Shown piece after piece: positions 35,989-44,658 of a stretch of 64,000 nucleotides of DNA. The position numbers were made by a program, and so were the translations under genes. The notes beneath the pieces were generated by a model. The model was not told the DNA's origin and did not search any database. It was given only the letters and a program-made list of their open reading frames with translations. This DNA comes from Treponema sp. (lineage in GTDB: Bacteria > Spirochaetota > Spirochaetia > Treponematales > Treponemataceae). The stretch spans positions 1 to 64,000 of the forward strand of contig JAEDED010000007.1 in NCBI GenBank assembly GCA_016293495.1, given 5' to 3'. Within the stretch, counting starts at the first letter, position 1. Every line of letters starts with the position of its first letter.

Positions 35989-37701
35989 ATGAACGTTTTC
36001 CTTGGTGTATCAGCCTCCACAGGAATCAGCATCGGCAAAGCCTTTGTAATCCCGGAAGCAGTTAAAAGAGTAATTCCTCAGTTCCCGGTTTCAATCAGTC
36101 AGATTGAACAGGAATGGTCACGTTTTATTAAAGCCAAGGCAAAAATTTCGGGCAAAATTCAAAAATCCCTTGAAGAAATCAACAATGAATCAAAGCAGGA
36201 TAAAATTCAAAGGGAACTTTTAGAAACATATCTTTTGATGCTGGACGACCCTGTTTTTCTTCAGGAAGTAAAGCAGAACCTTGAAGCAAATCCTTTCAAC
36301 ATTGAATATATTCTTGACGTTAAGACAGAAGAATACGCAAACCGCCTTCGCATTTCCGGAAACGCTTACCTTACAGAACGTGCCCAGGACATCTGCGATA
36401 TTTTCGGCCGCGTATTAAATGAACTTCTTAACATCCACGTGTTCAACATCAATCAGGTTCCGGACGGCGCCGTAATTGTCGGCCGCGAAATGAATCCTTC
36501 TGACGCAATCATTCTTTCTAAACGTAAGATTGCAGGTCTTGTACTTACAGAAGGCGGTACTTCTAGCCACGTTGCAATCCTTGCCCGCAACTACGGAATT
36601 CCTGCCGTTTTCGGAATTGAAAAAATAACAAAAGAAGTTCACCACGGCGAAAAGCTTATCGTAGACGGAACTGCCGGCGAACTTATCACTGATCCTGATG
36701 CACAGACACTTTCTGACTATTCAGAAAAGATAAAGATCGAACAGGAACATAGGGCAAAAATCCTTGCGTTCAGAGATAAACCTGCACAGACAAAAGACGG
36801 AACAAGATTCTCTCTTATGGCCAACATTGGAACTCCTGAAGAAGCAAAGATGGCTCTTGAAGAAGGCGCTGACGGAATCGGTCTTTTCAGAACTGAGTTC
36901 CTTTTTATGCAGGAATCTGTAACAACTCAACTTCACAATCACGCAATGTCAGAAGAGGAACAGTTTGAAGCTTACAAGTCTGTACTCGAAACAATGCAGG
37001 GAAAACCAGTTACAATCCGTACGCTTGATGCCGGCGGTGATAAAGTCATTGCTTCAATCGACCGTCCTGACGGCGTAGAAAAAAATCCATTGATGGGTTT
37101 GCGTGCAATCCGCCTTACTTTGAATTTTCCTAAACTGTTTAAAACACAGCTCAGGGCTTTATACAGAGCCAGCGTTTACGGCAACCTTAAAATCATGCTT
37201 CCGTTGATTACCAATGTTGATCAGGTTGTTAAGACAAAGGAATTAATCGCAGAAGTAATGGAAGAACTTGATGCTGACGGCATTCCTTACAACAAAGATG
37301 TGCCGGTAGGAATCATGGTTGAAACTGCAGCTGCTGGTATTACCGCTGACTGTTTTGCAAAAATTTCAGACTTTTTCTCAATCGGTACAAACGACTTAAC
37401 TCAGTACACAATCGGTGTTGACCGCGAAAACCAGACAATTGCAAATCTCTACAACGAATTCCATCTTGCAGTATTACGTCTTATTCAGCATACAATCGAA
37501 GCTGCAGAAGCAGAAAACATTCCAGTTTCTGTATGCGGTGAAATGGCCGGAAAAACTGACAGCGTACTTGTACTTGCAGGAATGGGAATCAGAACTTTAA
37601 GTATGGGTATTCATAATATTCCTTATGTTAAAGAACTGCTTTCTTCAATCTCAATTACAGAACTTCAGTCGATCTCTTCAAAAACTCTCAACAATCTTTA
37701 A
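35989..37701 (+). CDS. ptsI: Phosphoenolpyruvate--protein phosphotransferase (PTS enzyme I)
   Basis: Transfers phosphate from phosphoenolpyruvate to HPr. About 570 residues from ATG 35989, which fits the family (about 570-575) and the homologous start (MNVFLGVSASTGISIGKA). The phospho-histidine is H194 in GGTSSHVAILARN; the PEP-binding barrel follows (DGIGLFRTEFLF, FSIGTNDLTQYT, VSVCGEMAG). HPr and sugar-specific EII genes are absent nearby, so the enzyme may serve a regulatory or dispersed PTS. The promoter at 35953-35981 predicts transcription starting at the ATG. Confidence 0.96.
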   Translation: MNVFLGVSASTGISIGKAFVIPEAVKRVIPQFPVSISQIEQEWSRFIKAKAKISGKIQKSLEEINNESKQDKIQRELLETYLLMLDDPVFLQEVKQNLEANPFNIEYILDVKTEEYANRLRISGNAYLTERAQDICDIFGRVLNELLNIHVFNINQVPDGAVIVGREMNPSDAIILSKRKIAGLVLTEGGTSSHVAILARNYGIPAVFGIEKITKEVHHGEKLIVDGTAGELITDPDAQTLSDYSEKIKIEQEHRAKILAFRDKPAQTKDGTRFSLMANIGTPEEAKMALEEGADGIGLFRTEFLFMQESVTTQLHNHAMSEEEQFEAYKSVLETMQGKPVTIRTLDAGGDKVIASIDRPDGVEKNPLMGLRAIRLTLNFPKLFKTQLRALYRASVYGNLKIMLPLITNVDQVVKTKELIAEVMEELDADGIPYNKDVPVGIMVETAAAGITADCFAKISDFFSIGTNDLTQYTIGVDRENQTIANLYNEFHLAVLRLIQHTIEAAEAENIPVSVCGEMAGKTDSVLVLAGMGIRTLSMGIHNIPYVKELLSSISITELQSISSKTLNNL

Positions 37702-37741
37702 ACGATACTCAAAAATCTGTATACTGTAACATAGGTATATT

Positions 37742-39277
37742 ATGGCTACTAAAAAAAAGAATAAACCGGATTTTTCTAAACCAAAACCATTAATCTCAAA
37801 GTCTAAAAAAGCTGCAGTTGATTACGACGAAGCAATTGCTGAACAGAAAAAAATTCAGGCAGCAATCGATAAAGACCTTGAAGAAAAAAAACTTAAATTT
37901 GATACATCAAAAAAATACATAAACCTTCCTCTCATCGTAATTGCTGGTCGCCCGAATGTTGGTAAATCAACTTTGTTCAACCGCTTTATGCACAAACGCG
38001 TTGCAATTACAGATCCGACACCAGGCGTTACACGCGATCCTGTTGATGGTGAATGTTTTATCCTCGGAAAGCCTGTTCATTTAATGGACACAGGCGGATA
38101 CAAACTTACCCGCGACATCGGAACTATGGAAGCGGTAATGGATGATCTGGTTGTAGAAAAGACGCTCGAAAAAATCAAAAAGGCAGATGTAATCCTTCTG
38201 CTTCTTGAAGCAAGCCAGATTACACCTGAAGATGAAGAATTTATCCAGCAGCTTCGTCCTTACTGGAACAAAGTAATTGCTGCCGTAAATAAAACAGAAG
38301 GCGGAAAGAACCAGGACTTTGCACAGAACTACATGAAGTTCGGTTTTAAAGAACTGCTTTTCATTTCTGCTGAGCACGGAGATAAAATTCCTGAACTTCA
38401 GGAAAAGCTTATCGACCGTCTTGATTTTTCAAACATTGAAGAAGGTGGAAATAATTCAACACCAATCCGTGTTGCAATTCTCGGAAAGCCTAATACAGGA
38501 AAATCAACTTTATCAAACCGCCTTACTCATTCAGAAAGTTCAATCGTTTCAAACTACGCAGGCACTACCCGCGATGTTGTCGAAGGAACTTTCGTTTACA
38601 ATGACAGAAACTTTACAATCCTTGATACAGCAGGAATCCGCCGCAAAGCAAAGGTAACAGAAAACGTTGAATACTATTCTGTTAACCGTGCAATAAAAAC
38701 CCTTGATGAATGTGACATTGTATTCATCATGATCGATGCCCAGGAAGGTCTTGCAGAACAGGACAAAAAAATCTGTTCACTTGCATACGAACAGGGCCGC
38801 GGAATTATTTTCGTTCTCAACAAATGGGACACACAGGAAAAAGGCCGCACAGCAATCAAGAAGGCAGAAGAAAACATCCGCATCATGTTCGGTCAGATGA
38901 ACTACTCGCCTATCATTTGTATCAGTGCTCTTGAAGGTGACGGAATCAAACTTCTTCTTGATACTGCTCTTGAACTTTACGGACAGATTACAAGAAAAGT
39001 TTCTACTTCAGTTTTGAATACAGCTCTTAAGGACTGGATCTTCAAGTATCCACCTCCAGCAAGCCGCACTTCAAATTTCAAGATTCGTTACATGGTACAG
39101 ACAAGCGTTAATCCGGTTAACTTTACTATTTTTGCAACCCGCCCGGAAGTCGTTCCTCTGACATATGTTCAGTTCCTTAAAAACCGCATCCGCGAAGATT
39201 TAGGCTTTGATAAAATTCCAGTGCAGCTTGAAATAAAAGCAAGCCGCAAAAAATGGGAAGACCGGGATCATGAGTAA
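37742..39277 (+). CDS. der: Ribosome-assembly GTPase Der (EngA)
   Basis: Essential double GTPase for 50S maturation. First G domain from about residue 62 (GRPNVGKST, DTGGYKL, NKTE), second from about 230 (GKPNTGKST, DTAGIRRK, NKWD), then the C-terminal KH-like domain. At 511 residues it is longer than usual because of a Lys-rich 60-residue N-terminal extension before the first G domain. It lies 40 nt behind ptsI and its stop overlaps the ATG of the MerR-like gene by one base (TAATG), so it heads or joins an operon with two further genes. Confidence 0.95.
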   Translation: MATKKKNKPDFSKPKPLISKSKKAAVDYDEAIAEQKKIQAAIDKDLEEKKLKFDTSKKYINLPLIVIAGRPNVGKSTLFNRFMHKRVAITDPTPGVTRDPVDGECFILGKPVHLMDTGGYKLTRDIGTMEAVMDDLVVEKTLEKIKKADVILLLLEASQITPEDEEFIQQLRPYWNKVIAAVNKTEGGKNQDFAQNYMKFGFKELLFISAEHGDKIPELQEKLIDRLDFSNIEEGGNNSTPIRVAILGKPNTGKSTLSNRLTHSESSIVSNYAGTTRDVVEGTFVYNDRNFTILDTAGIRRKAKVTENVEYYSVNRAIKTLDECDIVFIMIDAQEGLAEQDKKICSLAYEQGRGIIFVLNKWDTQEKGRTAIKKAEENIRIMFGQMNYSPIICISALEGDGIKLLLDTALELYGQITRKVSTSVLNTALKDWIFKYPPPASRTSNFKIRYMVQTSVNPVNFTIFATRPEVVPLTYVQFLKNRIREDLGFDKIPVQLEIKASRKKWEDRDHE

Positions 39278-39603
39278 TGACTAATTATTCGATCGGACAG
39301 GTTGAAGAAATTACCGGAGTTAAATCTCACGTACTCCGTTACTGGGAAGAAGTAATTCCGGGATTTGCTCCTCAGAAAGATTTTGGCGGGCGCCGTGTTT
39401 ATTCTCAAAAAGAAATCGACATGATTAACCGCCTCAACTTTCTTATCAACGAAAAAAAGTTTACGATTGAAGGCGCCCGAGATCAGATAATTGCAGAATC
39501 ACAAATCGTTTCTGATAACTTTGATTTAATTCAGAATATTCACGAGCTGCGTCAGGAACTTTCAGAAGCGCTTCTTACAATCAAAAAATACCGGAGTAAA
39601 TAA
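39277..39603 (+). CDS. MerR-type helix-turn-helix protein
   Basis: A 108-residue protein. Residues 1-70 form the MerR winged helix (YSIGQVEEITGVKSHVLRYWEE, then GGRRVYSQKEIDMINRL), followed by a short helix that probably dimerises. There is no effector-binding domain or metal-binding Cys pair, so it is a minimal MerR of the kind seen beside housekeeping genes. It overlaps der by one base and is followed without a gap by the Rsm22-like gene. Confidence 0.88.
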   Translation: MTNYSIGQVEEITGVKSHVLRYWEEVIPGFAPQKDFGGRRVYSQKEIDMINRLNFLINEKKFTIEGARDQIIAESQIVSDNFDLIQNIHELRQELSEALLTIKKYRSK

Positions 39604-40863
39604 ATGTTAAAAGACTCTCTTTTCAATCCTAAAAAACTTCCTAAGGACGCAGAAGAAGTTCTCAAAAATTTTGACTCAATCATCCAGGGAATTCTTCCTC
39701 TTAACTCAAAGCAGATTTCAAAACTGCCTGATGACATCAGAGAACTTTCTCACCAGCTTACAGACGAACGCGACACACGCCGCACTGCATACATGAATGA
39801 AAAAGTTACTCTTTCTGCATACACCCGTTACTTTATGTGGTGGAATCTTGTTCGCCTTACACGTCTTTTTTCAAACATTGATTTAGACAAAGCAAACATA
39901 AAAGACGGAGATGCCTGTATCGACCTCGGAAGCGGACCTTTGACTGCTGTCATTGCATTGTGGTTAAGCCGCCCGGAACTTCGCACACTCAACCTTACAT
40001 GGTACTGCGTTGATATCAGTCCAACTGCACTTTCTCTCGGTGAAGATTTATTTCTTTCTGTTGCTGCCCGCACACTTGAAGAAGACATGGAAAATAAATG
40101 GAAAATTATCCGCATTAAAGGTCAGATGGGAACTTCGATTAAAGAAAAGGCAAAACTTTTAGTCTGTGCAAATATGTTCAACGAAGTATTCCAATCTGAA
40201 TCACGCCCGCTTGATTTTCTTGCAAAAAAATATTCTGAAGACTTAACACGTTATGGCTATAAAGAGACTTCTTATCTTATAATTGAACCTGGCATTCCAC
40301 GTTCTGCACGTTTTATAAGCCTTCTGCGCGACACCTTCATCAGAAAAAACATGGCAATTTCAGCTCCCTGTTCTCACTGCGAAACCTGTCCGATGGACGG
40401 CCGCCTTTTAAAAGGCCCTCACATGAACAAAACAGCTGATGCTTCAAGAACCGGAAAATGGTGCAACTTTGCATTCCCTGTAAAGAACGCACCGGAGAAA
40501 TTACAGAAACTTTCTGCAGCTGCAAAAATTCCTAAAGAAAGAGTTGTATTGAGTTTTGTATATGCGACACCAATGGCAAATAAAAACGCAGCTGCAGGAA
40601 AAAGTCTTGTAAAAAATGAAAGACCTTCAAAAGAAGCCGATTCAAAAAAACAGGCTGTCGAAAAAACAACCCTCCTCAGAATTGCAAGTGATCCTATCCG
40701 CCTAAAAGACAAAATCGGCTTTTATGCATGTTCCGAACTTGGTCTTGTATTATACATTCCCAAAAAAGGACAGCTTACTTTCTCCGGAGATTTAGTTGAA
40801 GTTGTACTTCCTAAAAAGGAACTTCGAAAAGACTTTAAGTCTGGTGCTCTGATTGTAGAATAA
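39604..40863 (+). CDS. Rsm22-like, SAM-fold protein of the small ribosomal subunit
   Basis: A 419-residue protein. A methyltransferase-like fold (CIDLGSGPLTAVIALWL, about 100-116) is followed by the Rsm22 signature: LIIEPGIP, then APCSHCETCP and KWCNFAF. The cysteines C256, C259, C262 and C287 are spaced like the iron-sulfur ligands described for mitochondrial Rsm22/METTL17. These proteins act in small-subunit assembly, and the der gene two positions upstream supports a ribosome-related role. A C-terminal OB-like tail (about 340-419) is also present. Activity as a methyltransferase is not certain. Confidence 0.82.
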   Translation: MLKDSLFNPKKLPKDAEEVLKNFDSIIQGILPLNSKQISKLPDDIRELSHQLTDERDTRRTAYMNEKVTLSAYTRYFMWWNLVRLTRLFSNIDLDKANIKDGDACIDLGSGPLTAVIALWLSRPELRTLNLTWYCVDISPTALSLGEDLFLSVAARTLEEDMENKWKIIRIKGQMGTSIKEKAKLLVCANMFNEVFQSESRPLDFLAKKYSEDLTRYGYKETSYLIIEPGIPRSARFISLLRDTFIRKNMAISAPCSHCETCPMDGRLLKGPHMNKTADASRTGKWCNFAFPVKNAPEKLQKLSAAAKIPKERVVLSFVYATPMANKNAAAGKSLVKNERPSKEADSKKQAVEKTTLLRIASDPIRLKDKIGFYACSELGLVLYIPKKGQLTFSGDLVEVVLPKKELRKDFKSGALIVE

Positions 40864-40889
40864 TTTATTTTCATTTTAATAATTATCAA

Positions 40890-40898
40890 TGTTATAAT
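40890..40898 (+). promoter_or_regulatory. Extended -10 promoter of the esterase gene, predicted leaderless
   Basis: TGT-TATAAT puts a perfect extended -10 hexamer at 40893-40898, 7 nt before the ATG at 40905. The -35 region is weak (TTCATT at 40870-40875), as is common with extended -10 promoters. No Shine-Dalgarno sequence. Confidence 0.7.
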
Positions 40899-40904
40899 TT
40901 AACT

Positions 40905-41783
40905 ATGGTAAAATTATTATTCAAAATCAAAGCAGACAAGATGAGAAAAGAATGGGCAAAGAACGATGCAATCCGCGACAAGGATAATGTTCTTCCTGAA
41001 TCAGTTGAGGTAATCAAAGACATTTCATATGGCAGACACGGAAAGTGGAACCTTCTTGATGTAAACAGGCCAAAGTCCTACAACGGAAAACTTCCATGTA
41101 TCGTAAGCTTTCACGGCGGCGGCTGGTTTTACGGCGACAAGGAATTGTACCGTTTCTACGCTGCAGATTTAGCAGCGCGCGGCTTTGCTGTAATTAACTT
41201 TAATTACAGACTTTGTCCTGAGAATGCTTTTCCATCCCACATTGAAGACTGTAATGCCGCGCTTACATGGCTTTGTAATAACGCCGCCGGATTTGATATT
41301 GATCTGAACAGATTGTTTTTTGTTGGCGACAGTGCAGGTGCAAACCTTGTTTACCACTACTCGACTCTTTTAACAAATCCTGATTTTGCAAAACTCTACG
41401 ACTTTGAAGTTCCACAGATAAAACCAAAAGCTGTCGGATTAAACTGCGGAACTTATAATCTTGACGAGCAGATTAAAGACGACATGATTTTAAAAGCATA
41501 CATTCAGAATCAGAAAAAATATGCTGAACATATAAAGGTTCAGAAATATGTAAATGAAAATTTTCCTGCCGTATATATTATGTCAGCTCCAAATGATTTT
41601 CTTCGCGCAGAAGTTGAACCGATGATTGAATTCTTCAAGACAAAGAACATTCCTGTTACATCAAAAATTTACGGTACAAAGGAAGATCCTGACGCCTGTC
41701 ATGTATTCCATGTAAACTTAAAACTAGCCATTGCAAAAGAATGCAATGACGATGAATGTAATTATTTCAAATCCTTCTGTTAA
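40905..41783 (+). CDS. Alpha/beta-hydrolase, carboxylesterase/lipase type
   Basis: A 292-residue hydrolase of the hormone-sensitive-lipase-like group. The oxyanion motif is HGGGWFYG (near residue 69), the nucleophile is in FVGDSAGANL (GDSAG), the acid is likely in the SAPNDFLRAE region and the histidine in DACHVFHV. It has no signal peptide, so it acts in the cytosol on small esters, perhaps acetylated sugars; substrate unknown. It is its own unit, 41 nt behind the Rsm22-like gene, with a promoter immediately before the ATG. Confidence 0.9.
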   Translation: MVKLLFKIKADKMRKEWAKNDAIRDKDNVLPESVEVIKDISYGRHGKWNLLDVNRPKSYNGKLPCIVSFHGGGWFYGDKELYRFYAADLAARGFAVINFNYRLCPENAFPSHIEDCNAALTWLCNNAAGFDIDLNRLFFVGDSAGANLVYHYSTLLTNPDFAKLYDFEVPQIKPKAVGLNCGTYNLDEQIKDDMILKAYIQNQKKYAEHIKVQKYVNENFPAVYIMSAPNDFLRAEVEPMIEFFKTKNIPVTSKIYGTKEDPDACHVFHVNLKLAIAKECNDDECNYFKSFC

Positions 41784-41794
41784 TTTAATCAGTG

Positions 41795-41845
41795 CAAAAA
41801 AAAGTGTACCTGCAAAAATTGTTTCCAACTTTTGCAGGTACACTT
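41795..41845 (-). terminator. Strong terminator downstream of the acyl-CoA synthetase gene
   Basis: AAGTGTACCTGCAAAA (41802-41817) pairs perfectly over 16 bp with TTTTGCAGGTACACTT (41830-41845). On the minus strand it is followed by a run of T (A-run 41796-41803). The plus side lacks a T-run, so it mainly serves the minus-strand gene. Confidence 0.92.
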
Positions 41846-41883
41846 CATCCAACACTCAGATTTTTTTTTACTCTGATTATTTT

Positions 41884-43797
41884 TTAGGCTTTGAAAATTC
41901 CTTTGATTTCTTTTTCGTAAATCTCAGACAGTCTGTAACGCATAATTTCCTGTTTTGCAGAAAGTTCCTTACCAATTTCGAATGGTTTTGTAAGGAATGC
42001 AAACTTAGGAATCTTTTCGAACATTCTGAATCCGTTCTTAGCGCAGATAAGTTCCTTGATATCAGCTTCAACAAGTTTGTAAACTTCAGGCTTCTTAACG
42101 AGGTCTTCAAAATCTTTGTAAGCAACGTTGTTTGCTTTTGCCCAGATTTCAAGTTCTTCCTGATTTGGAAGAATGAGGGCACCGAGATTTCTCTGATCCT
42201 GACCAACAACTACTGCAGTTTCAATATATGCTGATTCCTTGAGTTTTGCTTCGATAGGAAGTGGTTCTACGTTTTCACCGCCTGTCAAAACGATTGTATC
42301 TTTTACACGGCCGAGAATCTTAAGTTCACCGTGAATACTTTCCATTGCAAGGTCACCTGTATCAAGCCAGCCATCTTTTGAAATTGCCTTTTCAGTTAAT
42401 TCAGGGCGTTTGTAATAACCCTTCATTACTGTGCCGCCTTTAATCTGAAGCACACCTTTGTGACCTGGTGTAAGAACATTTCCTTCCATATCAACAATGC
42501 GTGCAGATACACCACGAATTGGAGAACCGATACAACCGAAGATTGGTGAATTAACAGGACGAACAGCAACTACCGGAGCAGTTTCTGTCATTCCATAACC
42601 TTCAACTACGTTAACACCTAAAGCCCAGAAGAATTCATCAATTGCTTTTGGATAAGCACCACCACCGGCAACACCGGCTCTGAAGTTATTACCAAGCATT
42701 GCCTTAACCTTCTTGAATACTAGCACGTTTCCTAAAGCCTTTAATGGTGCAAGAAGAATCCATGGAATAAGGAAAATAATCCAGAACACAGGAGTAAATT
42801 CATTGTGAGGCATAAAGTTTTTGCGGAACATTTTTCTCGACATCCAGCTGTGTGCAATTGCAACACCTGTAAAGAAGTTGAACATTCCCTGAACAATACC
42901 GCCAGTACGGCGCATTTTTTTCTGAACGCCTTCGTAAACAGCTTCGAAAACACGAGGAACAGCAGGAAGCAATGCAGGATTCAATTCTGCCATATCAGGA
43001 AGAAGAACGCTTCCGATTGGTTTTGAATAACAGAGAACAGCTGCCTGTGAAAGAATTACATATTCTACGAGGCGCTGGAAAACATGCCATACAGGAAGAA
43101 CACAGATTGCTCTTTCTCCAGGCTTAAGCCAGATGCGTTCCTGAAGTTCATCAAGCTGAGTAATAAAGTTTCCATGTGAGAGTGTTACACCTTTTGGAAC
43201 TCCAGTTGTTCCCGAAGTAAAGATAATAGCAGCAACATCATCCCAGTTTCCTTTATCAACTTCTTCAGTTACTTTACCAGGATTTTTTTCGTTGTATTTT
43301 TTTCCTTCTTCAACTACATCATAGAAACGGAGAAGATCAACTTTCGCATCTGCACAAAGTTTTTTGTCATCCTCTGATGGCTCTTCAAAAATAATGAAAC
43401 GTTCCAATGTAGGAATTTCTGACTTTGCATTTAAAATCTTTTTAATCTGGAATGCATTTTCAATTACACAGGTTTTTACTTCTGTGAACGAAAGGATATA
43501 CTTCAAATCTTTTTCACTGGCATCACAGCCACGAGGAACATCGCAGGCACCGATTGACATAATTCCCATATCAGCCTGTTCCCATTCTTTACGGTTGTCA
43601 GAAATAAGACCGACTTTTTCGCCTCTTACAGTTCCAAGTGAAAGCAAACCGCCGGCAAATGCCTGTGAGTTTTCAAAAAGTTCTTTATATGTAACAGAAG
43701 AAAAACCGCCGTCTTTAGAAATACGTGTCATCTGTGCCGGAACTTCAGGATACTGTCTGCTCACTTCGCGGAGCATTCTTGGAAGTGTCTTTTCCAT
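41884..43797 (-). CDS. Long-chain acyl-CoA synthetase (AMP-forming)
   Basis: Activates fatty acids to acyl-CoA through an acyl-adenylate. About 637 residues from ATG 43797, which follows AGAAGG; an upstream in-frame start at 43824 lacks a ribosome site. The P-loop-like AMP motif is IIFTSGTTGVPKG, with later VEGYGMTETAPVV and DGWLDTGDLA. A hydrophobic stretch near residues 300-330 (FWIIFLIPWILLAPLKALG) may anchor it to the membrane. In a fermentative organism it probably recycles exogenous fatty acids for phospholipids. Confidence 0.93.
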   Translation of the reverse strand: MEKTLPRMLREVSRQYPEVPAQMTRISKDGGFSSVTYKELFENSQAFAGGLLSLGTVRGEKVGLISDNRKEWEQADMGIMSIGACDVPRGCDASEKDLKYILSFTEVKTCVIENAFQIKKILNAKSEIPTLERFIIFEEPSEDDKKLCADAKVDLLRFYDVVEEGKKYNEKNPGKVTEEVDKGNWDDVAAIIFTSGTTGVPKGVTLSHGNFITQLDELQERIWLKPGERAICVLPVWHVFQRLVEYVILSQAAVLCYSKPIGSVLLPDMAELNPALLPAVPRVFEAVYEGVQKKMRRTGGIVQGMFNFFTGVAIAHSWMSRKMFRKNFMPHNEFTPVFWIIFLIPWILLAPLKALGNVLVFKKVKAMLGNNFRAGVAGGGAYPKAIDEFFWALGVNVVEGYGMTETAPVVAVRPVNSPIFGCIGSPIRGVSARIVDMEGNVLTPGHKGVLQIKGGTVMKGYYKRPELTEKAISKDGWLDTGDLAMESIHGELKILGRVKDTIVLTGGENVEPLPIEAKLKESAYIETAVVVGQDQRNLGALILPNQEELEIWAKANNVAYKDFEDLVKKPEVYKLVEADIKELICAKNGFRMFEKIPKFAFLTKPFEIGKELSAKQEIMRYRLSEIYEKEIKGIFKA

Positions 43798-43887
43798 AAC
43801 TAACCTTCTTTTTATTTTTGCCACTAGAATGTCAAAATGACAAAAGATGATTTTTTGTAAAATATCATTTATTATATATTACAGACT

Positions 43888-44658
43888 TTAATTATTCAAT
43901 GGTAGAAAACAGATTTGGGGTTTATTAAATTCAGGGTGGGAATAAATTTTAACTTTCACATCAAAGGCCTTGCTCAGCAACTGTTCGGTAAAGATTTCTG
44001 AAGCACTGCCGGTAACGACAGTTTTTTCTGTAAACAGAATATAATTGTCAGCAAACAAAGCCGCCGTATTTATGTCATGAATTGAAAAAAGTACCGTATT
44101 ATTTTTCTGGGTTTCTTTAATTTTCTGCAGGAGCTTACTCTGATATGCAAGATCGAGATTTTCTGCAGGTTCGTCAAAAAGTAAAATACTGCTGTTTTGT
44201 ACAAGGCATCTGGCAAGGCGGCATTTCTGAAATTCTCCGCCTGAGATATTGAAGATTTTCTTTGCAAGGAATTCTTCGATGTTCAGAGTTTTTGCCGCTT
44301 GAAGAACTGCTTTATCACATTCTGTTCTGCTCATTTCATTAAATGAATACAATCCGGTTTCGATAAAATCACGGACTGAAAGATTCCATACAGGATTTTC
44401 GTACTGAACTAAATACGAAATCTCTTTTGCAACCTGGCTTCGTTTTAAGGCAAAAACATTTTTTCCATTAATAAGAATTTCCCCGGAAACTTTAAGCCCG
44501 TCAGGAATTATTCCATCCAGTAATGAAAGTAAAGTAGATTTTCCGGCGCCGTTTCTGCCGCAGAGGGCTGTAAAACTTGCTGGCTGCAAAGTAAAGTTAA
44601 GATTTTCAAAAACTATTTTATCGCTGTAAGAGGCAGAAAGATTTTTTACTTCAATCAT
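43888..44658 (-). CDS. ABC transporter ATPase, iron-siderophore/cobalamin type
   Basis: A 256-residue ATPase. Walker A is CGRNGAGKST, the signature is NISGGEFQKCRLAR, Walker B is SILLFDEP and the switch histidine is in LFSIHDIN. It powers the FecCD-type permease encoded just upstream (4-nt ATGA overlap). This is the third gene of the importer operon. BtuD-like function is inferred from the nearby B12-dependent methionine synthase; iron chelates are the alternative. Confidence 0.92.
   Translation of the reverse strand: MIEVKNLSASYSDKIVFENLNFTLQPASFTALCGRNGAGKSTLLSLLDGIIPDGLKVSGEILINGKNVFALKRSQVAKEISYLVQYENPVWNLSVRDFIETGLYSFNEMSRTECDKAVLQAAKTLNIEEFLAKKIFNISGGEFQKCRLARCLVQNSSILLFDEPAENLDLAYQSKLLQKIKETQKNNTVLFSIHDINTAALFADNYILFTEKTVVTGSASEIFTEQLLSKAFDVKVKIYSHPEFNKPQICFLPLNN

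Noticed and set aside
41731..42234. Open frame of 167 codons overlapping the esterase 3' end and the acyl-CoA synthetase
   Set aside because: It spans the 16-bp terminator hairpin and is antisense to conserved synthetase sequence; no ribosome site.
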